Shown here in pieces: positions 44,975-54,552 of a DNA stretch of 64,000 nucleotides (its first letter is position 1; each line of letters starts with the position of its first letter). Made by a program: the position numbers and the translations under genes. Origin of the DNA: Rhodoflexus caldus (lineage in GTDB: Bacteria > Bacteroidota > Bacteroidia > Cytophagales > Thermoflexibacteraceae); the NCBI RefSeq assembly GCF_021206925.1, contig NZ_JAJPRF010000005.1, positions 62,001-126,000 of the forward strand, read 5' to 3'. The notes beneath the pieces were generated by a model. It worked only from the letters and a program-made list of their open reading frames with translations, was not told the DNA's origin and searched no databases.

Positions 44975-45940
44975 ATGTTAAAGAAAATCCTGTCTTTCTC
45001 TCGTGCCTATCACCTCAGCACACGCAACGGCCAATTGCTTTTTACCGACAAAGAGCAACAACACACACAGCAACGCCCCATAGAAGACATCGGCTGTATT
45101 GTTATTGAACATCCGCAAATAACAATTACTGCCGGACTTTTGCAGTTGCTGGCTGCACATAACGTAGCCGTTTTATTCTGTGACGAAAAACACATGCCGG
45201 CTTCCATGCTCTACCATTTTGATACGCACTACGTACAAACAGAAAGGCTGAGGCAACAATTGGCAGCATCCGAACCGCTCTGCAAACAGTTATGGCAGCA
45301 AACCGTAAAAAGTAAGATTATCAATCAGGCCGCTGTTTTGGAACTTACCACCCGTTTGCCACAAGCCATTGCACGCCTGCGCAAAATGACAAGCAACATC
45401 CGCAGCGGCGACCCCGATAACTATGAGGCACAAGCAGCGCAACACTACTGGCCGGCACTAATGGGTGAAAATTTCAGGCGCGACCCGGAAGGACTGCCGC
45501 CCAACCCGGGATTAAACTACGGCTATGCCATCCTGCGAGCTGCCGCTGCCCGCGCTTTGGCAGCCACTGGCTTATTGCCTGCCGTAGGCATTCACCACCG
45601 CAACCGCTACAATGCTTTTTGTTTGGCCGATGACCTGATGGAGCCTTTTCGCCCGTGGGTAGACCGAACCGTTTGGCTCATGCGCGAACAACGCGCCGAT
45701 TATCACGTACTCAATCCTGCCAACAAACAAGAACTGCTCGGCATCTTGTATCAAGATGCCTGTTTTGGCAATGAAACCAGCCCCTTGATGGTGGCCATCG
45801 GCCGCTGTGCACAAAACCTTGCACGTGCTTTTGCCGAAGGCGGCAAAGTACGCTTGCAATATCCTACCCTGCCGGGAGTAAGTGCCAAACGCTCCCGCAT
45901 GACCGATGCCGGTGCGGACGATGCCGAAAACGTAGCCTGA
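44975..45940 (+). CDS. cas1: Cas1, CRISPR integrase
   Basis: The ATG at 44975 (321 residues) gives the family N-terminus MLKKILSFSRAYHLSTRNGQLLF; the longer ORF overlaps the terminator. Metal ligands are visible: Glu151 in YEAQAAQHYWPALMG, the histidine pair 207-208 in GIHHRNRYNAFCLADDLMEPFRP and the aspartates that follow. Cas1 inserts new spacers with Cas2. It is 2 bp upstream of cas2. Because a strong hairpin separates it from cas9, its expression should be lower than cas9 or come from its own promoter. Confidence 0.95.
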   Translation: MLKKILSFSRAYHLSTRNGQLLFTDKEQQHTQQRPIEDIGCIVIEHPQITITAGLLQLLAAHNVAVLFCDEKHMPASMLYHFDTHYVQTERLRQQLAASEPLCKQLWQQTVKSKIINQAAVLELTTRLPQAIARLRKMTSNIRSGDPDNYEAQAAQHYWPALMGENFRRDPEGLPPNPGLNYGYAILRAAAARALAATGLLPAVGIHHRNRYNAFCLADDLMEPFRPWVDRTVWLMREQRADYHVLNPANKQELLGILYQDACFGNETSPLMVAIGRCAQNLARAFAEGGKVRLQYPTLPGVSAKRSRMTDAGADDAENVA

Positions 45941-45942
45941 CC

Positions 45943-46290
45943 ATGAATGTCAAACTGCAAGAACGCCTAAACGGCTATCGCACCATGTGGCTTTTTGTAT
46001 TTTTTGACCTGCCCGTTGAAACCAAGAAACAACGGAAGGCTGCAACAGATTTTCGCAAAAAACTGCTGAAAGACGGCTTTTCCATGATGCAGTACTCGGT
46101 ATATATCAGGCACTGCGCCAGCCACGAAAGTGCCGATATGCACACCCTGCGGGTGGAAAAAATGGTACCGCCCCAAGGCATGGTAAGCATCTTGCGAATT
46201 ACCGACAGGCAGTTCGGTAACATCCGAAACTTTTGGGGCACTTCTGCACAGCCGCCACCGCCCAGCCCACCACAACTCGAGTTGTTCTGA
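45943..46290 (+). CDS. cas2: Cas2, CRISPR adaptation protein
   Basis: A 115-residue protein. The N-terminal strand MWLFVFFDLPVETKKQRKAA contains the conserved Asp of the ferredoxin-like Cas2 fold, followed by LLKDGFSMMQYSVYIRHC and VSILRITDRQFGNI. Two Cas2 dimers' worth of Cas1 partners form the Cas1-Cas2 integration complex. The C-terminal tail is Pro-rich (SAQPPPPSPPQLELF). It ends 109 bp before the first repeat with a bidirectional terminator between. Confidence 0.95.
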   Translation: MNVKLQERLNGYRTMWLFVFFDLPVETKKQRKAATDFRKKLLKDGFSMMQYSVYIRHCASHESADMHTLRVEKMVPPQGMVSILRITDRQFGNIRNFWGTSAQPPPPSPPQLELF

Positions 46291-46295
46291 CAGCG

Positions 46296-46345
46296 AAAAA
46301 AAACGGGCAAAACCTCATAAAAGGCGAGGTATTGTCCGTTTTTTT
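46296..46345. terminator. Bidirectional terminator between cas2 and the CRISPR array
   Basis: A long stem: eight As and CGGGCAAAACCTC (46296-46316) pair imperfectly with GAGGTATTGTCCG and seven Ts (46326-46345). It can end both the cas operon (plus) and the array transcripts (minus). Confidence 0.85.
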
Positions 46346-49300
46346 AAGCCCCTATTACAAGATAAGCATTTGACAATCAGCAAAATGTATCAAGTAATAA
46401 GTTAGTCAATCCAATTTTGCAATCAAACCACAACCGGCTCGCTGAAAACGGTTATTTCGCCCGCAAGTTAGTCAATCCAATTTTGCAATCAAACCACAAC
46501 CACAAGGCATAGCTTTTAAATAGAAGACCAAAGTTAGTCAATCCAATTTTGCAATCAAACCACAACCCAGAATCAGTTCCTGAATGCCAAAGCGCAAAGT
46601 TAGTCAATCCAATTTTGCAATCAAACCACAACCAAACTGCTTGAGCTGTACGAGTCAGACAAAGTTAGTCAATCCAATTTTGCAATCAAACCACAACTAC
46701 ACACTCCTGCGCCGCAGGCAACAAACAAGTTAGTCAATCCAATTTTGCAATCAAACCACAACTAGGCTTTCGTACCGCTCATTTTCGCAGCTAAGTTAGT
46801 CAATCCAATTTTGCAATCAAACCACAACAACGGGTTCGCCTACGCGGTAACTGTCGCAAGTTAGTCAATCCAATTTTGCAATCAAACCACAACGTAATTG
46901 TCCAAGTGGCGATATAGACACGCAAGTTAGTCAATCCAATTTTGCAATCAAACCACAACTGAATGCATCTTCGGTCATACCGACTTGCGAAGTTAGTCAA
47001 TCCAATTTTGCAATCAAACCACAACAAAACCAAGTATCAACAAGGCAGCGTAGAGAAGTTAGTCAATCCAATTTTGCAATCAAACCACAACCCTGTATCT
47101 GCTTTTCAAGCGCAATGACCTAAGTTAGTCAATCCAATTTTGCAATCAAACCACAACTGTCGAAGAGTTTACCAAAGAAGGTGTGTAAAGTTAGTCAATC
47201 CAATTTTGCAATCAAACCACAACCACGTAGTGATTTGCGGCTGAAAGTGGTGTAAAGTTAGTCAATCCAATTTTGCAATCAAACCACAACTACGCGATTG
47301 GCGTTCCTCAGTCGCTGATTAAGTTAGTCAATCCAATTTTGCAATCAAACCACAACCGGTGCTTGGGATGCCTCTGGCGGTCTCGTAAGTTAGTCAATCC
47401 AATTTTGCAATCAAACCACAACTCGCTTCGGCTGCTTCAGAAATATTAGTTAAGTTAGTCAATCCAATTTTGCAATCAAACCACAACCGTTACCGGCAAC
47501 CGTCGTACAACGTACGGAAGTTAGTCAATCCAATTTTGCAATCAAACCACAACTGTTTAGAATGCCACCGACACGTTGCTTGTAAGTTAGTCAATCCAAT
47601 TTTGCAATCAAACCACAACCGTGGCCTTCAATTTCAGAGAAGGCTTTATAAGTTAGTCAATCCAATTTTGCAATCAAACCACAACGCAGTGGCACGTCTT
47701 GATATGGACGGACGGAAGTTAGTCAATCCAATTTTGCAATCAAACCACAACTTGTGATAGCCTACTGTGAAGTAATTGTGAAAGTTAGTCAATCCAATTT
47801 TGCAATCAAACCACAACGTTGTACCAATCCCTAAGCGCCGCATCAACAAGTTAGTCAATCCAATTTTGCAATCAAACCACAACTTGGTGGTCGGGCAAGC
47901 TGCGGCGGTGCGCAAGTTAGTCAATCCAATTTTGCAATCAAACCACAACGACTTAGATAAAGTACTCATTTCGCCGCGAAGTTAGTCAATCCAATTTTGC
48001 AATCAAACCACAACTAGCATTTCGCCAGTAGGAAGTAGTAAACAAGTTAGTCAATCCAATTTTGCAATCAAACCACAACTGATTCTCGTAGTCGCAGCTA
48101 CGCGCAGATAAGTTAGTCAATCCAATTTTGCAATCAAACCACAACAGGCACTTTTTTCGGCTTTTCTTTGGGCGGAAGTTAGTCAATCCAATTTTGCAAT
48201 CAAACCACAACGCGCACGTTAAGCAAATACCACAGGGTAACAAGTTAGTCAATCCAATTTTGCAATCAAACCACAACCGCCTTCCAAGCCGTTTACACTT
48301 TTGTCTTAAGTTAGTCAATCCAATTTTGCAATCAAACCACAACCCATACAACGGATGGGATAATGTCCGCATTAAGTTAGTCAATCCAATTTTGCAATCA
48401 AACCACAACACTACTGCCCTGCCAAGCGCGTTGTCCCACAAGTTAGTCAATCCAATTTTGCAATCAAACCACAACCTTTGCCATGAGACCCGTAGAAATG
48501 GAAGAAGTTAGTCAATCCAATTTTGCAATCAAACCACAACTGAATGCGAAACATTGAGCAAAACCGCCTAAGTTAGTCAATCCAATTTTGCAATCAAACC
48601 ACAACATCTGGGAAGTACTCTGTTTCTATTCCCAGAAGTTAGTCAATCCAATTTTGCAATCAAACCACAACTGCGCTCAGGCTTGGAGTATTTCCTGATG
48701 AAGTTAGTCAATCCAATTTTGCAATCAAACCACAACGATGACTTTTAACCCCGTTTCAAAACTCAGAAGTTAGTCAATCCAATTTTGCAATCAAACCACA
48801 ACTGGCTACACGTTGGAGGACACCGTTCGGGAAGTTAGTCAATCCAATTTTGCAATCAAACCACAACCGAAACTTCACGAAACGAATCAAAGAAATAAAG
48901 TTAGTCAATCCAATTTTGCAATCAAACCACAACTTGTGCTTCAATCTCTTTGAGGCGCAACTAAGTTAGTCAATCCAATTTTGCAATCAAACCACAACAC
49001 GTGCCTGTCGCATATCGCGCCGTTCGGCAAGTTAGTCAATCCAATTTTGCAATCAAACCACAACTTGTACCGCGCTCAAATTTCTCGCCTTTCCAAGTTA
49101 GTCAATCCAATTTTGCAATCAAACCACAACTACACATTGGATAACTAAACTATGCAACTAAGTTAGTCAATCCAATTTTGCAATCAAACCACAACCAACT
49201 TGTCTTCCAACGGCGTAATGTTAATAAGTTAGTCAATCCAATTTTGCAATCAAACCACAACATGAATTGCCCATCAGCAATTCCAGATTATAAGTTAGTC

Positions 49301-49592
49301 AATCCAATTTTGCAATCAAACCACAACATCTCCGATGTGCTGCGCCGCTACCTGTCTAAGTTAGTCAATCCAATTTTGCAATCAAACCACAACATCCCAC
49401 ACTTGCAAAAGGCGGCGGCGCACAAGTTAGTCAATCCAATTTTGCAATCAAACCACAACTAAGTCGATTTGGTATTGAAGAGGCAACCCAAGTTAGTCAA
49501 TCCAATTTTGCAATCAAACCACAACCTGCGGGGCACGTTTGTGCGCACGGCAGCCGAAGTTAGTCAATCCAATTTTGCAATCAAACCACAAC

Positions 49593-49621
49593 TGTTGGCA
49601 TTGTTGGCGGGTGCCCGATGC
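49593..49621. repeat. Duplicated spacer A, first copy
   Basis: A 29-nt spacer starting TGTTGGCATTGTTGG, identical to 50516-50544. Confidence 0.9.
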
Positions 49622-49855
49622 AAGTTAGTCAATCCAATTTTGCAATCAAACCACAACAGCGTAAAATAAACCGCTTCATCGGGCTGAAAGTTAGTCAATC
49701 CAATTTTGCAATCAAACCACAACTGGATAGCAGCCAATTCGGCTTGGTCAATAAAGTTAGTCAATCCAATTTTGCAATCAAACCACAACCTGCCGTGCTT
49801 TCTGATTTGTTTCTTTACAAAGTTAGTCAATCCAATTTTGCAATCAAACCACAAC

Positions 49856-49885
49856 TCTTCGCGCTCTTCCTGTACTTTTTGCAGC
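49856..49885. repeat. Duplicated spacer B, first copy
   Basis: A 30-nt spacer starting TCTTCGCGCTCTTCC, identical to 50384-50413. Confidence 0.9.
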
Positions 49886-50383
49886 AAGTTAGTCAATCCA
49901 ATTTTGCAATCAAACCACAACCTCTAATATTTCGTATAACTGGTGTCTGTCAAGTTAGTCAATCCAATTTTGCAATCAAACCACAACAAGTTCCACAGCA
50001 CATTTACATCAACCAATAAGTTAGTCAATCCAATTTTGCAATCAAACCACAACATATCCCGTTCTGGGCTTTCTGTCAGTTCAAAGTTAGTCAATCCAAT
50101 TTTGCAATCAAACCACAACCGTAATCAGCGTGAAAAGCTGGTGGCTGAAAAGTTAGTCAATCCAATTTTGCAATCAAACCACAACGTAAGATGATGCAAC
50201 GGCTGAAAGACTAATAAGTTAGTCAATCCAATTTTGCAATCAAACCACAACTCCGCACCGATTTCAACAAGTCTTGTAAACAAGTTAGTCAATCCAATTT
50301 TGCAATCAAACCACAACTGTTAAGCAGTTCAATAAGTTGGAAATAGTAAGTTAGTCAATCCAATTTTGCAATCAAACCACAAC

Positions 50384-50413
50384 TCTTCGCGCTCTTCCTG
50401 TACTTTTTGCAGC
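50384..50413. repeat. Duplicated spacer B, second copy
   Basis: Identical to 49856-49885; here it comes before spacer A, the reverse of the first pair's order. Confidence 0.9.
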
Positions 50414-50515
50414 AAGTTAGTCAATCCAATTTTGCAATCAAACCACAACTACTTTCTCTATTTGCGTACTCGGATAGGCAAGTTAGTCAATCCAATTTTG
50501 CAATCAAACCACAAC

Positions 50516-50544
50516 TGTTGGCATTGTTGGCGGGTGCCCGATGC
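50516..50544. repeat. Duplicated spacer A, second copy
   Basis: Identical to 49593-49621. Confidence 0.9.
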
Positions 50545-51827
50545 AAGTTAGTCAATCCAATTTTGCAATCAAACCACAACTGTACTGCAAACCAATATTG
50601 CGGACTCCTCAAGTTAGTCAATCCAATTTTGCAATCAAACCACAACGCTTTGCCGCAACTGCGCTTCAAGGGATGAAGTTAGTCAATCCAATTTTGCAAT
50701 CAAACCACAACAACTTCTTTTTCTTGTTATATTAGTAATGAAGTTAGTCAATCCAATTTTGCAATCAAACCACAACTGGCAGTCAGCCACTTGCACAGGT
50801 GCGCGAAAGTTAGTCAATCCAATTTTGCAATCAAACCACAACCTTTGTTTGCCTCTCGTCGGCGTTGTGTGCAAGTTAGTCAATCCAATTTTGCAATCAA
50901 ACCACAACATCGCAAGTAAAAGTACAAGCCGATTACAAAAGTTAGTCAATCCAATTTTGCAATCAAACCACAACTTCCATTTGCTCGACGGGTCTGGCCG
51001 CCAAAGTTAGTCAATCCAATTTTGCAATCAAACCACAACTCGCAATTTTAATTTAAGCTGCTGAATCTAAGTTAGTCAATCCAATTTTGCAATCAAACCA
51101 CAACTAAGGTTCATATTCCTTGTGTCTGCCTTCTAAGTTAGTCAATCCAATTTTGCAATCAAACCACAACTGCTGTCGAGGCTATTGAAATCAATATCTA
51201 AAGTTAGTCAATCCAATTTTGCAATCAAACCACAACTTCCGATGGCGTAGGAAGTTTACCAAAATCAAGTTAGTCAATCCAATTTTGCAATCAAACCACA
51301 ACCGGGTGCATGGGCTGATGATGAGCGGACTAAAGTTAGTCAATCCAATTTTGCAATCAAACCACAACCGTAAATCAGCAACCTGTTCGCGAAGCAAAAG
51401 TTAGTCAATCCAATTTTGCAATCAAACCACAACGCCTCGCGGCGTTCGCCTGAAATTGAGTCAAGTTAGTCAATCCAATTTTGCAATCAAACCACAACTG
51501 CTTGTTGGTTGTGAATTTAGTAACCGTTAAGTTAGTCAATCCAATTTTGCAATCAAACCACAACAGACTAAGCCCTACATCGTTGGTTTGGCTGAAGTTA
51601 GTCAATCCAATTTTGCAATCAAACCACAACTTGATTTCGTCGTTAAAACGCTTCCGCGTAAGTTAGTCAATCCAATTTTGCAATCAAACCACAACTGGAG
51701 TTGCAGCATGATGTGGATATTGTGCAAGTTAGTCAATCCAATTTTGCAATCAAACCACAACTCATTACATCGCGGCGGTCGCCGTAGTGGGAAGTTAGTC
51801 AATCCAATTTTGCAATCAAACCACAAC

Positions 51828-51863
51828 AAAAAGAAGAAAGCACACATTAATCGGTGCTTTCTT
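51828..51863 (-). terminator. Terminator of the 51907-52797 gene, abutting the array
   Basis: 10-bp perfect stem AAGAAAGCAC (51834-51843) with GTGCTTTCTT (51854-51863); on the minus strand it is followed by CTTCTTTTT and then directly by the first transcribed repeat. Confidence 0.75.
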
Positions 51864-51906
51864 CGGATAAATTGCTCAGATAATTTATTCTTGGAAGAAC
51901 CAACAA

Positions 51907-52797
51907 TTAGCGCGTAACTTTCTGATTAGCAAAAGATTGCTCTTTGATGCAGCCATTTTCAAACTCTACTAACACTTTCAGGTTGAATGTAAACTCTTCA
52001 TTGCAGCCCTGTACTTTGGGCGGCAAGTAAAACATGGCATTCCAGAGTTTATCGCCTTTTCCGGTAGCTGAAAAGTCGCGCCCGCCCGGGTAAAGCAGTT
52101 GTGCACTGCTCGTGCTAATCCATTTATAATCGGCAGGTGTTTTTTGGAAGTGCTCATGCGTCAAAGGAATTAAAATCCAGTCTAACACCTTATCGGGTTG
52201 GCCGGGGCACTTGATAATTCTTTTGACATTGCTAACCTCATAAGTGATACCTCTTACTTTGTCACTGCCCGGCCCGGTTTGTAATCCGGCCGTAAAGCTG
52301 ACGGTTTGTTCATTCCGCAATGAGGCTAAAGCATCTGTTACTACAGAAGCTATGACAGGTGCAAACGATACAGTCTGATTGCAATTTACAGCGGCACAAG
52401 GAGTCAGATTGAAGTTGCTGACAGCACGGCAAACCTCATTTTGTCCGTTGGTAGGTGCTAATCGCAAAGCGAGCGAAGGAGCAACGGCAGCCTCATCGTA
52501 GATAAACGATATGTTGGCTTGGTTGTTCTGTAGCGGTACTTGGCTTACGCTGATTGTTCCACCGCTCATGGAAGCGATATTAACAGCAACAAGTGGAGGC
52601 GTAGTGGTCGGAGGATTTACTTTAAAAGTAAATGAAATCGTAAACTTACGATTAGGAGCAGATTGTGTACAAACAGACTGAAAGTTTTCCACAATGTAAC
52701 ATGGTGTAGTAACTTGCGAGTAGAGGGGAGCAACAACCAACAACAGGCAGCAGATGAGAACAATCTGCCACCCTCGCATTTGTTTGAGAGTACTCAT
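51907..52797 (-). CDS. Secreted protein of unknown function
   Basis: A 296-residue protein with a signal peptide (MSTLKQMRGWQIVLICCLLLVVAPLYSQ). The mature part is beta-rich with eight or so cysteines. Its end (VQGCNEEFTFNLKVLVEFENGCIKEQSF split around two Cys) resembles the terminal Cys modules of the 23227 and 25505 proteins, which also pair a CC/GC start with a strand and a later Cys. I do not recognise a family. It has no type IX sorting domain. It lies alone next to the CRISPR array and is not obviously linked to it. Confidence 0.65.
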   Translation of the reverse strand: MSTLKQMRGWQIVLICCLLLVVAPLYSQVTTPCYIVENFQSVCTQSAPNRKFTISFTFKVNPPTTTPPLVAVNIASMSGGTISVSQVPLQNNQANISFIYDEAAVAPSLALRLAPTNGQNEVCRAVSNFNLTPCAAVNCNQTVSFAPVIASVVTDALASLRNEQTVSFTAGLQTGPGSDKVRGITYEVSNVKRIIKCPGQPDKVLDWILIPLTHEHFQKTPADYKWISTSSAQLLYPGGRDFSATGKGDKLWNAMFYLPPKVQGCNEEFTFNLKVLVEFENGCIKEQSFANQKVTR

Positions 52798-53131
52798 AGG
52801 CGTGTATTAGGTTGATAATCAGATAAATCGGCACAAGATATATGCCAAAATCAGCCCCATACTGCCGCCGGATACTGTCGGGACATCGTTCATACACAGC
52901 CTATTATACAAGTTGCTTGCCCTGCAATATCCGAATCGATAACGGAGTTTACATATAATTGCAGGTAGCGCCCTCCACTCACACATTATCGGTTGATTAT
53001 TTTGCAAAAAACCTGACAGGCCTTTGAGACCTCTCAGGTTTTTGTATAAAAAAGAGAATTAAAGCCGTCTGATTGTTTTTTCTTGAAAGAGAAAGCAAAT
53101 TTCTTGTCCCCCTGTTCAAACAGATGTCGGC
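52798..53131. other. 334-bp intergenic region
   Basis: Contains the 53006-53045 terminator and, presumably, the promoter of the 52797 gene. I see no supported gene; short minus-strand ORFs here have no protein-like character. Confidence 0.5.
53006..53045 (-). terminator. Terminator after the saccharopine dehydrogenase-like gene
   Basis: Stem AAAAACCTGA-C-AGG (53006-53020) with CCT-C-TCAGGTTTTT (53030-53043), one C-C mismatch, flanked by T-runs on both strands. Another member of the AACCTGA palindrome family. Confidence 0.75.
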
Positions 53132-54481
53132 CTATTCTATTGGCCGCTCTTTTTCGCGGAAACTGATGCCCATTGCGGAAAGTTCTGCCAGCACGGGCTC
53201 ATACACGCTGCGCACAACGGGAATTTGTACGCCTTTTAACGACAATTGATTGTGTAACAACAGTTTAGCCCCAATACCTAAGGGCAACCCTACTGTTTTT
53301 GCCATGGCTGTATGATGGCTGTCGTCGCCGTAAACTATCAAATCGGACACTATTTCAAATTTGCCTTCCGCTTTGTGGTACTCGAAGCGATGTTGCAAAA
53401 TGACCATGTCGCGGTCGCCTTCTTCCAATTTCCACTTTTTTTCCAACAGGTTTTGCAGAATTTGCGCAGGTGTTGCTCTCTCCAATCCGATTTTGTCATG
53501 GCTGAACAAGCCCAACCATTTGATTTTTTCAATCAAATCCGACTTGGGCGTTACGTTCATCATTTTGGCAAGTTTTTCTTCTACCAGATACATGCGGCTG
53601 TACTGCAAAAACATATTGACAAACTCTCGATAGGTCATATCGGCAGAGTTTTCAATAATGATTTCGTCATCGGTAAGCCCTAATTGAACGAACGTATCCC
53701 ATGCGGCACAGTATCCTTTCCGACGCAGCGTGCCACGCAGAATGGTTGGTATTTGCCGCAAACCGTACAGTTCCCTGTAAATGATGGAGTCGCGGTTGGG
53801 ATAGCCTTCGTAGTCTCCCAAGCCTTCTATAAAAACGTCTTCGGTATGGCTGAACAAACGATGGTAAGGTACATATTTTGCCTGTCCGTTAATCATGTAT
53901 TTGGCCGTGCCTTTGCCTGCCAGCACCACGTTGCGCGGATTCCATGTAAACTTGTAGTGCCATGGGTTGTTATCGTATTCGGGTGCGACCAAGCCACCAG
54001 CATAGGAGCGAAAAGCCGTAATGACGGCATCTTCTCGGTGCAGCCTGTCTATGATTTGCATAGCAGACATGTGGTCTATACCCGGGTCAAAGCCCAATTC
54101 ATTGAGTAGCAGTACGCCCTTTTCCTCCGCCTCTTTGTGCAGTGCACGCATTTCAGGCGATACGTAGGAGGCGGTCAGCAGGGGTTTGCCAAATTCCACG
54201 CAGGCTTTGGCAACAGTCAGATGGGCAGCCGGGGGCAGCAGCGAAATCACCACATCGGCATCTTGCACAATATTGCGACATTGCTCGCGATTGTTGCCAT
54301 CCAACATAACAGCTTTTGCCGACGCATGATTTCCGCCATTGGCAGCTATTTTGGCCTGTGCGGTCTCCTGAACGGCATCAGCCACCGTAAGGCGGTGCCC
54401 TTCTTTCCGACAAAGTTCCAATAAATAATGAATCAAAACATCAGAAGAACGGCCTGCGCCCAGCAAAAGAATGTGTTTCAT
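53132..54481 (-). CDS. Saccharopine dehydrogenase family protein (LYS9-like)
   Basis: A 449-residue protein. Rossmann motif LLLGAGRSSDVLIHYLLELC at the N-terminus, DADVVISLLPPAAHLTVAKAC, and the characteristic NELGFDPGIDHMSAMQIID and SYAGGLVAPEYDNNPWHYKF motifs of the saccharopine reductase domain. In eukaryotes the LYS9 enzyme forms or splits saccharopine in lysine metabolism. Bacteroidota carry such stand-alone proteins, and lysine catabolism or an unknown amino-acid dehydrogenase role is possible. Co-directional with the ABC exporter genes, 71 bp after the permease stop. Confidence 0.85.
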   Translation of the reverse strand: MKHILLLGAGRSSDVLIHYLLELCRKEGHRLTVADAVQETAQAKIAANGGNHASAKAVMLDGNNREQCRNIVQDADVVISLLPPAAHLTVAKACVEFGKPLLTASYVSPEMRALHKEAEEKGVLLLNELGFDPGIDHMSAMQIIDRLHREDAVITAFRSYAGGLVAPEYDNNPWHYKFTWNPRNVVLAGKGTAKYMINGQAKYVPYHRLFSHTEDVFIEGLGDYEGYPNRDSIIYRELYGLRQIPTILRGTLRRKGYCAAWDTFVQLGLTDDEIIIENSADMTYREFVNMFLQYSRMYLVEEKLAKMMNVTPKSDLIEKIKWLGLFSHDKIGLERATPAQILQNLLEKKWKLEEGDRDMVILQHRFEYHKAEGKFEIVSDLIVYGDDSHHTAMAKTVGLPLGIGAKLLLHNQLSLKGVQIPVVRSVYEPVLAELSAMGISFREKERPIE

Positions 54482-54552
54482 AATGGATAAAAAAGGGAAA
54501 ATCTATCTTCGGGCAAAGATAGATTTTCCCGATGAGAGTTTTTTCGGTTTTC

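Larger units (their letters stand above)
46399..51827 (-). CRISPR. Type II-C CRISPR array: 83 repeats, 82 spacers
   Basis: I located 83 copies of a 36-nt repeat at unit lengths of 65-67 (spacers 29-31 nt, mostly 30). Written on the transcribed minus strand it starts GTTGTGGTTTGATTGC and ends ATTGGATTGACTAACTT. All copies, including both ends, look identical. The tracrRNA pairing fixes this orientation, so transcription runs from the right end towards cas2. Within each repeat, TTTG (positions 8-11) and TAACTT (31-36) are 19 nt apart, the Bacteroidota promoter spacing. Two spacers are present twice. No conventional leader separates the right end from the neighbouring gene's terminator. The many 60-160-residue ORFs in the array are artefacts of the 66-nt period. 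Confidence 0.98.

Noticed and set aside
46346-46398. AT-rich 53 bp before the first repeat as the array leader
   Set aside because: The tracrRNA pairing shows that transcription runs on the minus strand towards this end, so it is the distal flank, although spacer uptake here cannot be excluded.
46399-51827. Many ORFs of 60-160 residues on both strands in the array, with repeated peptides such as LVNPILQSNHN and LWFDCKIGLTN
   Set aside because: They arise because the 36-nt repeat has open frames and the 66-nt unit is a multiple of three. They are translations of the CRISPR repeat, not genes.
46399-51827. Self-targeting spacers matching genes in this window
   Set aside because: I noticed no spacer that matched other parts of the window by eye, but a full comparison was not possible.
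40681-51906. csn2, cas4 or another accessory gene that would make the locus II-A or II-B
   Set aside because: No such ORF lies between tRNA-Glu and the 51907 gene; only cas9, cas1 and cas2 are present.
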